The notes under the pieces are model-generated. The model searched no databases. It was not told where the DNA came from and saw only the letters and a program-made list of their open reading frames with translations. Of a DNA stretch of 64,000 bases, positions 25,892-36,949 are shown in pieces. Numbering within the stretch: position 1 is the stretch's first letter; each line of letters starts with the position of its first letter. Position numbers and translations under genes: made by a program. The stretch lies in contig CM041465.1 of the NCBI GenBank assembly GCA_023213395.1, positions 225,253,741-225,317,740 on the forward strand, in the 5' to 3' direction. Origin of the DNA: Cycas panzhihuaensis (lineage: Eukaryota; Cycadophyta).

Positions 25892-25893
25892 AG

Positions 25894-25905
25894 TGGTATC
25901 ATAGT
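25894..25905 (+). other. Primer-binding site of outer gypsy
   Basis: TGGTATCATAGT, two changes from the initiator-tRNA-Met type TGGTATCAGAGC, two bases after the 5' LTR. Confidence 0.8.
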
Positions 25906-27306
25906 TGAGTTATAGATCATCTGAGGCAACAAAATAAGATCAGGGGAAAGCAAGAAAAGCAAAAGGAGAAAAAATTGAGGTTTTTTTTTTGTTCTTTTTC
26001 TTTGTGAAAATTTATAAATTATATCCTTCACATTATTTTTTATTAATTGGTTATGTTATAAAATTTTGAATCTTTGTAACAAGTTGTAAGTGGGCAACAA
26101 ACCCTCACCTGTTTTCCCTAGCTCTTAAGTAAAGACCTTGTGTTGGGGGTTTTTAAAAATCACAGGGGTTTGTCATTTCTGGCTATGTGTATGTAAATAT
26201 ACACTCGTGTGTGAAGTAATGTGGATAATACTATTTACACATGTTTTAAATAGAACCTAGCTACGAAATTGTGGCTCCACGCACCTTAGGATATATTACA
26301 GGGTCCTTTTCAACTTCTTTTGTATTACTTAGTTATAGAGAAATTGTCGGTTGCTTGCCTTATATAGTGCATTGTTTAGCAGTGCGTGTTAGGAAACTAC
26401 TCTTTTTGAACATTTTTGCATGATTTTTCATGGTTACAGTTTTGTAGTTAGTGCTATGAAATATTGTCCTGACTATAAGTAACTATAAAAAAGTTTATTG
26501 AAAGGCTTGTAGAATCAGGTAATCCTATGTCTGAATTGGTAGGTTACTTTCTTACATCAATTATTGTTGTTACACTCAAGTATGTTGAGACTATTGTACT
26601 TTGCACACTAACCACTATACTTGTGAAAAATATTAAATTTGCGACATCCCTACATATCAAGTAACATAATTAAACCACATAATTTTAGAATACAGTGATG
26701 ACAACAAATTTGAGAATATCGACAACTTATATTATAGAATCATCCAAAACATTTAAAGGCTTCTTGTCTAAACCTTTAGCCTAGTTTCATAGGATCATTT
26801 CAAGAAATATCCATCTCATTTAGATGAAATCTGTATTAGTAGATTCAAGATAGGAAAAAAAGGAGTATCGGGCCAAAAGTTTACTCTAGTCACATATACA
26901 TCTTATTTTAATTAGCGCCTCATGCAAAGCATTTTAAACTAAGTCATTTTTAATCCATGTTTTTAATATAAAATAATTGTTGGACCCGACTAATTGAAAA
27001 ATCACACATAATTTCACTAGCATCACCTTGATGAGCTTATCGCACTCGTCACAATGCACTAAGTTAGATTATTACTAAATTTTTTGGGAAAGCAACCTAT
27101 AGTCACCTTGTTCAAGCATATTTGTATTATGGAGGCCAACATGGTATAAATACTTCTAAAAACTTCGTTCTTATATGTATCACTCCCCAGTCCTTTAATT
27201 CCTTTTTGTCTACCTATTTCCCCTTTTGTGAAACACCCTTCTTTTAGATCTATTCCATTTTTCTTAATTTTCTTTCACACTTCTTGCAACACTAGATTAT
27301 TCTTCA
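25906..27306 (+). other. Leader region of outer gypsy
   Basis: About 1.4 kb between the primer-binding site and the first gag-like ATG at 27307. It is AT-rich with no domain recognised and would be untranslated leader. Confidence 0.5.
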
Positions 27307-27670
27307 ATGGCCCCCACACAGGCTGATCACATCTATGAAGTGTTAAGAGGCATACTATGAGGGAATGCCTAAAAGCATAGTGAAACTATAATAGGAAGTA
27401 ACAAAGCTAAGGTAGAACATACAATAGAGACAAGATTTGAATGAACCACTGGATAGAGGATGACATGGACCACAAACTTGATAAGATACTCTAATAACTA
27501 GCGACCAACGATGATAACACGTCCACCTCCAGCTCAAAGGGCCCCTCACCACCACCTACTCGATTATTACCTTCTCCTTCATTAAGGTAGTTAGAGTTCA
27601 ATCATAAGATTGTAGTCTCAACTTTTGACCCTGATCTCAGTAAGGATTTTTCACGTAGTAAGTTAGAGTG
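27307..27670 (+). pseudogene. Outer gypsy gag, segment 1
   Basis: A gag-like start MAPTQADHIYEVLRG at 27307, then a Pro-rich stretch and KIVVSTFDPDLSK just before the Tat insertion. The reading frame can be followed across the insertion into 44819 onward, supporting a single original gag. Stops at 27358 and beyond. Confidence 0.6.
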
Positions 27671-30453
27671 TGGAGTCGCATCTGCGGGATGGTCACTATG
27701 CTTAATAGGAATTGAGGTGGTTAACAGTTAAGGCTGGGGGTATGAATGGGGACCTATAAGCAAAAGGGAACACCACATAGGGCGTCTGTGCGCCAGAGCG
27801 CGAGTTCGGGACCTACGAATGGCGCCCAAGTACCTCAGAGTAGCTTTTAAATTCGAGAGGGAAGACATACGCAGGAGTATCCTGGATGTTCTCAAAGAGG
27901 GAGGTCCTCCCACCCTTGGATAACCGGAAGGGAAGAGGAGGAACCCTAGATGGAGAGGTTCCTATGGCAAAGGAACACAAGACAAAAGGGTATAGACAAG
28001 TGTATGTAGGCTTCCCTAAGCTAATTGGTTTAAGCAAATCTAACCAAGGGAATGAATAAAGAAAAGGGGCTAAGAGCTACTCTCTCTTTCTCTCTCTCTT
28101 TCATTCAATAACCAAAGGGTAATAGAAAAAAAGAGCAAGCGTCTTGTGTGCATTCAAGCAAGCAAACTAAGTGAAGTGCAACTATGAGTACTTTCAGGCT
28201 AGATAGGATAAATGGGAGGAATGCAGTCCCTACTATGCCCTTTTCTTATGAAGAACAAGTACACAACACATTTATGCAAAATAAATGCAAGTAGCTAATT
28301 TATTACCCTTTTTTGCTTTTATGTGATCTATTAAGCAAATGCAATAAACTTTAGATAGGAGCAAAAAAGGGAAAGGGATCAATGGAGAGAGACGATGCGT
28401 ATCCGGGAAGTGTAGCAGTTGATGAAGAACCTCACTTGTGTGTGACGTACGCCCTTTCACCTATAGTTGACGTGTAGCCAAAGTTGGTATGGAGAAACAT
28501 GGGTTTCCTTACCTTCCCCGTACAAAAAACAAAGCGAAGTGGGAAAAGCAAAGAAAGCGAGTAAACGTACTAAGAAACAAGCGAAGTAGAAGAGAAAAGA
28601 AGGGTGATGGTTTACCCAGAGCCGTACGTTCTTCCTCTTCACGGATGTTACTTCAAACCTGCATCCACAAGAGTATTTCCCTTCCAAGAAGGGGCTACAA
28701 GATACTATATAGGCAAATATATCATATGAATGCTAAAATTTTATATTTGAAGTTAGTATAACTACTACTGAAAATAATTCTGCTTTCCTCAAAATAAAAC
28801 CACGCATACCAAGCAAGAAGGGAAAGGGTAGCCTTAGGATGGAAAAACCCTCCGCTAAAGGCTCTCCACGCAGCCTCAAAACACGGCAAGGTCAAGGTTA
28901 TGCAATAGTCTATGGGCAGCAAATGAGCATGGGGATGAATTATACAAGATGTGGGAGAGACGCTTAGGTAACGAAGTCGCTATGGACAACGAATCGCCAC
29001 GCAAGTCTCACAGGAGGTCCAAAGGGATGCCGGACAAGATTAGGGGCATGGAGAAGGCCCAAAAGAGGGGCATGCAGTTGGAATCGGTCAGCAAGGGTCA
29101 CAGAGGCTGCGATATCCTGTGCAGGCCAGGATTCCACCCACTCCTAATTAACTTAAGGAAAGCATGGGCGCAAGAGAGGAAGGATGGGAAGGGGTCTGCC
29201 CTTGGGGGGTAGGCCTAATTGGGACGGATCCCACCTTACTCCCTTCGCATAATCCTTGTGAGCCCCCTCCCGTAGCTTTCTTGAAGAAAACCAGCGGAGA
29301 AATGGGATGGAAATCAAGGATACAAAGTCAAACAACAAGAAAAACAATCCTTTCTACAGCCAAAGGACAAAAGAGAAGAAAAAATATACTTTCAAGAGGA
29401 TCTAATGGAACAAATACATACTAAATCATGAAAATAAGGTAAAGGGTACCTGCTGGGCTAAGATGAGGGCAAATTTGCCCCTACAACCAGTAGAAGAGAG
29501 CAGGTCCTACAAGGTTTGCAGGGTATTTCTTAAAGTGGGGCTGTAGTAAACACTTGCTGGGCGAAGTTGAGGAAGAAACGGGGAGATCTTGCTTAGAAAC
29601 GCTTGGAGGAGGGTCTCCCATCATGAAACAGAGCTGCTACAGGTGGATCATGAGCTGGAATGACAGAAACGCAAAGTTGCAGGCGCACCTGTGAAGGAGA
29701 GGAGGAAGAGAGCAGAAATACAATAGTAAAGCGTGATGTTTGAGAGCCAAGAGATCTGAAATGATGAATTTTTTGGGATATATACTCATCCCAACCCTAA
29801 TCAAGCGATTAGGGTGCGAATGGCGCTGAATTGGTCACTTGTCCACGTGGCAATTCCACGAAAAAATCGAGAATTGCCACGGCGGATTAAAAAAATAAAG
29901 TGCAACAGTCGCACCGCAGTAATCTTTGTGGTACCGCTTAGTTTACAGCGGTGCGAGACCAAAAAGCCAAAATGGGAATGACCGAGTTTCTAGGAGCCCT
30001 AAAAGAGGTGTGACAGGCCTAGGAGGGGCTGGCCCCCCTGTCCAGGTGGCTAGGGACAATCCAGAAAGCATATGAACTAGTTCAAATGAGGCACCAAGAG
30101 CTAGAAATCCCAGAATTGTCGTGATGAGGACACAGGATCAGGGTATAAGCAGATCACACCAATTGAGTGAGGCCTGAGGTGACGTGGAGGTAGCGCGGAG
30201 GATCGTAGAGTGCCATGGGGATGCCTACCTTGCGGAAAGGTAGGTCATGTGGGTCGTCATAGGCTCACAATACGACGAGCAGCATGATCAAGCAATGGAT
30301 GCAAGGTGATCGTATAAATGTGGCAGTCAATCGTGCAATGGGGCAATGCTTCTATCTACCTTTTCAAAGAGACAGTAAAAGTGAAAAGGGAGAAGTATAC
30401 CTACGCTTACCTAAGTCGACCTGTCCATATCCATTCCCGATAGCCGGGAAACA
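27671..30453 (-). repeat. 3' LTR of Tat-like element
   Basis: 2783 bases, aligned end to end with 42009-44813. It starts (plus strand) tggagtcgcatctgcgggat and ends gccgggaaaca. Just outside it (30454-30463, minus sense) is a G-rich tract, AAGGGGGCAG, in the polypurine position. The short open frames inside both LTR copies are not conserved genes. Confidence 0.93.
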
Positions 30454-30874
30454 CTGCCCCCTTGGCAGCAGAGCCTCGCCGCTCGGAAGCATGGTGCATT
30501 GGCGAATGTTGGCAACAAAAACTGTTAGTAGTACATGTATATATATCAATCATAAGCATAATAGGAGCCAATGGTGCCATCGAGTGTCGTGGCGGAACGC
30601 ATGGATACGAGGAAAAGGGTAGAGACGACATAGAGGTTGCCTATGCGTCACCCGGGAATCGACCGGAAGCTATGACGGATGAGGGGGATGCCTCCATCAT
30701 AAGGATGCAAAGAGAAAGTGCAATGGTGATATCAAGAGAAAGAGTAAATGAACAAACCTAATGGTCGCCATAATTTAACCTCATTAGCGGCTAGTTTTCG
30801 GAGGTGCGAGCGGATTGCAAAAAGAAATGCAAACTGGCTCGATACTTGGGTGGCAGGGCGACCATGCAAGTCTC

Positions 30875-31356
30875 TCAAGGGTGGTCAACCAGAAGAGGAA
30901 GGCGACGCTCAAGGATGAGACGAGCAATGATGTCTGCCTCGGTGTTGAGGGCCCGAGGGATGTGTCGGATGTCGATAGACTGGAAACAAGCCAATAGAGA
31001 CCTGGCTGTCGAAGCGAGGGCTCTCGGGTGTGGGTATTGCACCTGGTAAACTTGGGTGAGATGAGACACCACCACCTGGAGTCGCAAAGAAGAACAATAG
31101 ATCCGTGGTGAAATCAGAGTGCATGAGTAAGGGCTTCAATAACGGCCGTATACTCGACTTCGTTATTGGTGGCTTTGGGGAAGAAGATTCCATAACGTAG
31201 AAAATTATGTCCAGAAGGGTCACGAAGAATCCATGCGGCGGCGGAGGGGCTAGGATTACCGCGGCTCCTGCCATCGGTGAAGATAAAGAGAGTCATGGAC
31301 GAGAAAGGAAAGTGTCTTGGTAGAGAAAATGTACAATCGAAGCAAAAGAGGCTCAT
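30875..31356 (-). pseudogene. Second RNase H (plant/archaeal-type) of the Tat-like element
   Basis: On the minus strand: TLFIFTDGRSRGNPSPSAAA (first catalytic Asp in TDG), then NNEVEYTAVIEAL (catalytic Glu). After a frameshift around 31090-31110 comes LQVVVSHLTQVYQV, then SIDIRHIPRALNTEADIIAR with the C-terminal Asp. This is the RNase H fold resembling plant cellular and bacterial RNase HI rather than the normal gypsy RNase H, which is present separately at 36.5-36.9 kb. In Tat elements such an extra copy is known, usually close to RT/RNase H. Here it lies between the antisense gene and the 3' LTR. Confidence 0.82.
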
Positions 31357-31359
31357 ATG

Positions 31360-31991
31360 GCAAGCAATGATGGCCGTGAAGGGTAGGAGGACCCAACAAT
31401 AAGGTTACCCGAGAACAAGAGTAGGCTATTCGACCACTGGTAGAGAGTAGGCGGTGAAAATGGCACCCGGAGATGCCAAAGGTTCCTTAAGAAAGTAAAG
31501 AATGATCCTGAACGGAGGGAGCGTTCCCTTTGGAGACCCCAGGGGCAGGAACGAGCTGCAAAAACAAGTCTAGGACGACGAAACGAGCCAAACGAGTATA
31601 AACTCGGGCATGCACAAGAGTGGCACGTAAAACGAGATAGAAGGGCCCTGGCAAAAAATGCATTGGTGAGGTGCCATTAATGCACCTGAAGGAGTGAGCA
31701 AAACAGAGTCTATGGAAGCGCAATGGGAAACAGGGCCAGAAGGCAATGATAATCGTGGATGAGAAACGGTCTCAAGGGCTGCCTCAAAAGTGAAAACGGA
31801 GAAAGTGCCTGTTGGGGCCCCTGCCTATATAAGGAAAACCGATGAAAATATGATTTATTTTCACGAGATCACGAACGAATCCAAAGCCATTTCCTTATGC
31901 ATCGGAGCACCACTCAACTTCGAGGCACACCGAAGGAGATCCGACTGTTGGATCGTGACCGAGAGACAGTTGTTGAGACCAGGACGACGAG
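31360..31991. other. Spacer between second RNase H and antisense gene
   Basis: No domain is recognised. A 78-codon minus-strand frame (31723-31487) lacks family features. The right part may be the 5' untranslated region and promoter of the plus-strand PMD gene. Confidence 0.4.
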
Positions 31992-34290
31992 ATGGCGACA
32001 ACTCGACCAGATCTAGTGAGTGGGTTGCCAAAACCCTATCCTATCTTGTGATTTGAAAGTTATTGCTTTTCATTGAATTTATGTAGTTTTTTGGGCCCTA
32101 CAAGGGTAAAGAATGATCTCCCGGAGTCCAAACTGGACCCAGAGGCGGGACCGGGGCATTAAGTAGTCCTGGTCCTAGTGGGCCCAACTGTGGCCCGCTC
32201 ATGAACAATTTTTGTGATCTTTTGGGCGGGAAACCCCCCTTTTTAGGGGGGTGATGTTCGCAACGCGGTAAAGATCAGGGTGCAGCGATCTTTGCCGCGA
32301 GGCCCCGATCGCCGCGGGACCCAGGCCAAACTCCGCGGTACCACGAAGTTTGGCGCGGTGTGAAGGCAGACCTTATGAAAAATAAAGACGGGGGGACAAA
32401 GGTCCCAAATCTCGACCAAATAAGGCCGAGGGACAATCCAGAGGATAGAGGGGTGAGCGTGAGTCAGAGTTTGACCAGTTTCATGGTGTTTTGCAGGCGG
32501 TGATCGCGGTGGAGAACCGCAAGAATATCGGTATGGCCATGTTCAGTTTTATCAAGATAATGACTCGTGAGGATAGGCAGGTTTTAACGAGGTGTGGCCT
32601 GCTAAAGGTCACAAGGACGCCTCAGTACACTTCAGACCAGAGGCTATTAGTAGATATTGTGTCTCATTGGGATAGACGGAGGCATGTCTTCTATTTACCC
32701 CAAGCAGGGGATGTATCGGTGACGCCGAGGGATATCCAGAGGATATTGGGGGTGCCGGCGACAGGGAGGCCATCATCACTAGGAGCACTGCCTAGCAATG
32801 AGGCAGTACACAGAGAGGCAGCGACATTCTTCACTGGCTCGGACAGATAAGAGAGGTGAGGGATACCTCTCCAGAGTATAGTCATGTCAGTGATTTCTCG
32901 TGTGAGGAAGTTGATTACACTATGCATTCTGTTCTGGATATCCCAGAAACGGAACTATAGGGACATACCGAGCGGTTGGATGGATGCGGTACAGAGATGT
33001 GAGGCTGGGGAGAGGCGAGATTGGGCTACCCTCATAGCGACGAACCTTGTCGGCCAGCTAGACGCTATTCAGGAAGTAGGGAAGGGTGGCCTATCATATA
33101 ACACCCTTTTACAATGTTAGTTTTTTGACCACTTTGGAGCAGTGGCGCCGACGGGGGGACCACACCCCATCTTTGAGTGGGTCCCCATGGTACATAGATG
33201 GCTGACTACGTTTAAGGGGAGCGAGGACCAGGCACACGTCCGGCATTCAGTGGAGGCCATATCATTGGACCTCCTCACCATGACTGACTATATATCAGAC
33301 CCATATAGAGCGGTGAGGTGGGATAGCGACGATGAGGCAGGCGGGGCAGGAGTGCCCCTAGGAGATGATGGTGAAGACAGAGGCGATGGAGGTAATGGGG
33401 TTGGCCCATTACGAGCTACAGGAGAGGCAGGTCCATCAGGGACTGCAGGTGGAGAGGCAGGTCCATCCAGGACCGCAGGAGGAGAGGCGGGCCCCTCAGG
33501 AGCTGCAGAGGAGAGTAGGGGCCCAGTGAGACGAGCCCAGAGGTTGCAGATTGTCAGGAGATCCGAAGAGGTAGCAACACCAGCTGAGGAGAGGAGGCAC
33601 GTCCCAGTAGTTGAGGCGGTGGACAAAGAGGTACCTGAGGAGGAGGAGGTACCTACAGCTGGTGGAGTGCCCGGGGGGGAGGCAGTCATCCGAGTCGAGG
33701 AGTCGGCGGCTACACCAGGTGAGACACGACCTTCTCCTGTCATCATTTAATTGCCAGATGTATATATGTTATTTGATTTTGATTTGGCATGTATATGGAC
33801 ATGTATTCACATGTGACGTGTTGGATTTGCAAGTATAGTAGATATCCAGATGCTGATAGAGGCGGTAGTCCAGGAGATGTTCAATCGGGCCTACGCAGAG
33901 GGGCAACCTCCCATCTAGGCAGGTGACAAGCCCAAATCAGCAGGTGCTTATACGGTAGCATTCGCCCCATTGGTGAGGGCGAGGGATGTTTGGATTACAA
34001 AGTCCTAGGAGAACGAAGCATGTGCAGGATGCCTTCACGCCGAGCTAGACACGACCTAAGCTGAGAGGGATGCCCTACAGTAGCCTGCAGTGCTCGGAGG
34101 CCTGTGGAGGAACTGGAGGGGATGTAAAGAGTCGCATCCAGCTAGCAGTGATGGAGGAGCATCTCTGGGGGATGGAGGAGAGGCTCCGCAGTGTAGAGGG
34201 TGATTGAGATCGTATCCAGGCCCGATACGATCGACTGGTAGACGAGGTGGCCTCGAAATCGTTGCAGAGCAGGACATATACAGGCGACGA
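31992..34290 (+). pseudogene. Antisense plant-mobile-domain (PMD) gene carried by the Tat-like element
   Basis: Exon 1 is likely 31992-32015 (MATTRPDL, then GTGAGT). Exon 2 is 32497-33718, after tttgcag, and exon 3 starts about 33842. Phases agree (0 and 1). In exon 2 come LLVDIVSHWDRRRHVFYLPQ, then DVSVTPRDIQRILGVPATG, the core of the PMD/aminotransferase-like domain (L..L.E.W....HTFHL..GE...TL.DV..LLGLPV.G). After it, one frame continues to 33750 with stops TAA 32848, TGA 32857 and TAG 33118. Next are FEWVPMVHRWL and an acidic Gly/Pro-rich tail with three 30-bp repeats. Exon 3 starts DIQMLIEAVVQEMF and looks coiled-coil further on (EEHLWGMEERLRSVEGD). PMD proteins occur as host genes (MAIN/MAIL type) and in transposons; function here unknown. 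Confidence 0.8.
33421..33510 (+). repeat. Three 30-bp in-frame repeats in PMD exon 2
   Basis: Units at 33421, 33451 and 33481 encode GEAGPSGTAG-like decapeptides. Length is a multiple of three, so the frame is kept. Confidence 0.93.
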
Positions 34291-35156
34291 CCCCTAGGAG
34301 GCCACGGGATGAGGGTAGTAACGCGGAGAGCTCCTAGAGGCGCAAGAGGAGCCTAGGAGGTATGTGGTCCCCAAGAAAGGGATCACATAGGTCAGGAGAT
34401 GACGCCCCAGGTGCGGGACAACAGTAGAGTAAAGTGTAGGAGTTTTGTTTTAGACAAGGGAAAGCATGGACCTCCAGGGAGTCACCATATATAGTCACAT
34501 GATTGTACTCCTCCCTGCAAGGATTCTGACTTCCCACGGGTGATGTACCATACCAGTTGTATGATATGACACATGATAATTTTTAATATATAGACGGGGT
34601 GATTGATATCCCATTTGATGTATGATTATGTGTATCATAACATGTGATGGATGATGTGTATATTTATGTTTACATGTTTATATTTGTATGTGTACGAGGG
34701 TACACGGATGCACGAGGGCATGGTTGATGATATTTTGAGCTGATCATTGTATGATTTTTGTGTTATGATATTTGTTTGCACTATACACATTTCCTTTCAT
34801 GCATGGCCATATTCCTAGCAGAGGCACGCACGATCATCATGAGTAGCGACGATAGATACATGTGAGGCTAGGAGATATAGCAGCACGCATGTCCACATGG
34901 GAGCATATCGGGATATGCAAAGGAAATGCCAATAGGAGGGGAGTCACGACACTCCAGAGTGTCATCCTAATTGGGGGATGCCCAAATAGGAGGACGAGGT
35001 TCACAAGGGAATGGGAACAAGGGTTCCGCAGGAGGAACAAAAAAGGAACGAGAGGGCCATCCTAAGTCGTCATCCTGCCCATGGTCAAGGGGAATGGGAA
35101 CAACTTAGGATGGTAGTTTAGGCTCATTTTGGAGCATGGAAAAGACAATGAAGAAA
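34291..35156. other. Non-coding spacer downstream of integrase
   Basis: Mixed sequence with no recognised domain. It contains a CATGTGT/ATGTATG-rich stretch (34600-34720). It may include the 3' end of the antisense gene. Confidence 0.4.
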
Positions 35157-36284
35157 TCATGTATAGAATTTTTTGAGGAATTTCGCGTTAACGGCTTTCT
35201 CAAATTCGAGGCCCTCTAGGGTGGCAATCCTATAGGCGCTGTTATCGAGACTCTCGAGAACGACAAAGGGACTGACCCATTTAGGTCTGAATTTGGTCAA
35301 GCGGTCATGGAGATATTCCAGCTTGAGGATGTGGTCCCCAGGATATAAAGGACGGAAATAAAGGTGTTTATCGTAAGTCCTTTGTGAACGGGCTTTGGAC
35401 ACGATGTTAGCTTGATAAATGACTAAACGTCTCTCATCCAAAGCCTCAAGATCTAGGAAACGAGCCTGACGGATAGACTCCTCATCGATAAGACCTCGTA
35501 GAGATGGGATATCCACTTCCAATGGGAGCACTGCCTCAGTCCCATAAACTAGGGAGAATAGAGTAATTCCTGTAGCCACACGGATAGATGTACGATAGGC
35601 CCATAAGACGGAAGGGAGCTGGAGGTGCCAATCTCTCTGAGATTGAGCAACAGTTTTCTTTAGGATATTGATAAGAGTTTTGTTGAATGATTCAACCTGA
35701 CCATTTGCTTGGGGGTAATAAGGAGAAGAGGTTTTGTGAGAGATCTTGAATTTCTCATAAAGTTCATCCATCTCCTTGCTACAAAAAGGGGTTCCATTGT
35801 CTATAATCAAGACGTCGGGAATCCAAAAGCCGCAAATGATATGTTGGTAGATGAAAGTAGCTATCGTCTTACCAGGGGTAGTGATCAAGGGAATAGCTTT
35901 CGCCCATTTAGTAAAGTACTTTGTGGCAGTCAAGATGAACTTGTGCTGTGACGAAGAGGGTGGTGATATGGCCCCGATGAGGTCTAAACCCCATTGGGCG
36001 AAGGGCCATGGAGATACGATGAGGTGAAGAGCCTCGGAAGGCATGTGGGAGATGTTGACGTGCTCTTGGCATCGTCGATATCTTAAGGTGTAGGCATGGG
36101 CATCCTTGAAGAGGAACGGCCAATAATAGCCCATACGAAGGATCCTTTGGGCCATGGACTGGCCCCCAAAGTGGCCCCAACAAATGCCATGGTAGCATTT
36201 GCGAAGTATGTGGTCTGCTTTGTCAGGAGTGACGCAACGGAGGAGGATCCTATCAAAAGATCTCTTGTACAATACTTCCTCCAT
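35157..36284 (-). CDS. Integrase of the Tat-like gypsy element
   Basis: A 375-residue open frame, the longest in the window. N-terminal zinc finger: HGICWGHFGG ... CQEH. Catalytic core: LDLIGAISPPS (Asp), VLIIDNGTPF (Asp), YYPQANGQVESFNKTL (Glu). Then WAYRTSIRVATGITLFSLVYG, VLPLEVDIPSLR and a C-terminal GPY/F-like tail (GDHILKLEYLHDRLTKF.PKWVSPFVV). Ending about residue 375, it has no chromodomain, consistent with a Tat/Athila-type element. It inserts cDNA into host DNA. All three catalytic residues look intact, although upstream pol is broken. Confidence 0.95.
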   Translation of the reverse strand: MEEVLYKRSFDRILLRCVTPDKADHILRKCYHGICWGHFGGQSMAQRILRMGYYWPFLFKDAHAYTLRYRRCQEHVNISHMPSEALHLIVSPWPFAQWGLDLIGAISPPSSSQHKFILTATKYFTKWAKAIPLITTPGKTIATFIYQHIICGFWIPDVLIIDNGTPFCSKEMDELYEKFKISHKTSSPYYPQANGQVESFNKTLINILKKTVAQSQRDWHLQLPSVLWAYRTSIRVATGITLFSLVYGTEAVLPLEVDIPSLRGLIDEESIRQARFLDLEALDERRLVIYQANIVSKARSQRTYDKHLYFRPLYPGDHILKLEYLHDRLTKFRPKWVSPFVVLESLDNSAYRIATLEGLEFEKAVNAKFLKKFYT

Positions 36285-36514
36285 AAGGAAGTATTACCTC
36301 GTGGTGGTCTAAATGCGTGACCTAACCTTGTTACTAGCTTTTGGGCGATACTACTGCTGAGTAAGGTACCACATGATGTCACCATACCACTCACTATCAA
36401 TGAGTGGATGGGAAGGAGTGCCCTGAATAGTCAAGATAGACTCATCAGGAAGGGAGTCGTCAACGGGGACGTCGAACGAGTTAGGGACAGGGGCATCTGC
36501 AAACTGTTCCGCCA

Positions 36515-36949
36515 CTACCATCCTTTTCTTCTATTTCCTGTTGACGATGTAGAGATCGAATTCCTGAAGGAGGACGGCCCAACGGCCAGCCCTACCGTCA
36601 GGTCGGAACAGATGAGTAAATAACACAAGGGATCAAATTGAATGATCACCTTGGTAGTGTTTCCAAGCAAGTAGTGCCTAAACTTCTTGGTTGTATGAAC
36701 CAAGGAGAGGCATTCCTTCTCAGCTAGAGAGTAATTGAACTCGGCAGCCATGAGGGTGCGACTGATGAAGTAAATAGCCTTCTCGACTCCTAAATCATCC
36801 TCTTGGGTCATCATAGCACCCAAGGACTCATCAGTCGTCGAGGTATAGGATGAAAGGCCTATCAAAGCGAGGGGGCACCAACGTCGAAGCGGAAGCAAGG
36901 GCTTCCTTAAGTCCTTCGAAAGCTTGTTGGGCATTGGCTGACCAAACAA
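36515..36949 (-). pseudogene. Gypsy RNase H of the Tat-like element
   Basis: 144 open residues: WCPLALIGLSSYTSTTDESL (family L.TDASD..IG.VL position), EKAIYFISRTLMAAEFNYSL, EKECLSLVHTTKKFRHYLLG, then IIQFDPLCYLL. The catalytic Asp block has shifted frame, since the expected YLD reading is in a neighbouring frame (36840-36880). Otherwise it is a normal gypsy RNase H directly after RT. Confidence 0.85.

Noticed and set aside
28457-31049. Many short frames in and next to the Tat 3' LTR, some shared with the 42.8-43.7 kb copy
   Set aside because: Shared because the LTRs are duplicates. The frames are broken differently in each copy and show no protein family.
33288-33746. 152-codon minus-strand frame, Ser/Pro-rich
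   Set aside because: Antisense shadow of the GC-rich acidic tail of PMD exon 2. No domain is recognised.
36083-36400. Overlapping minus-strand frame across the integrase start
   Set aside because: Out-of-frame shadow of pol. The integrase frame holds all the zinc and DDE residues.
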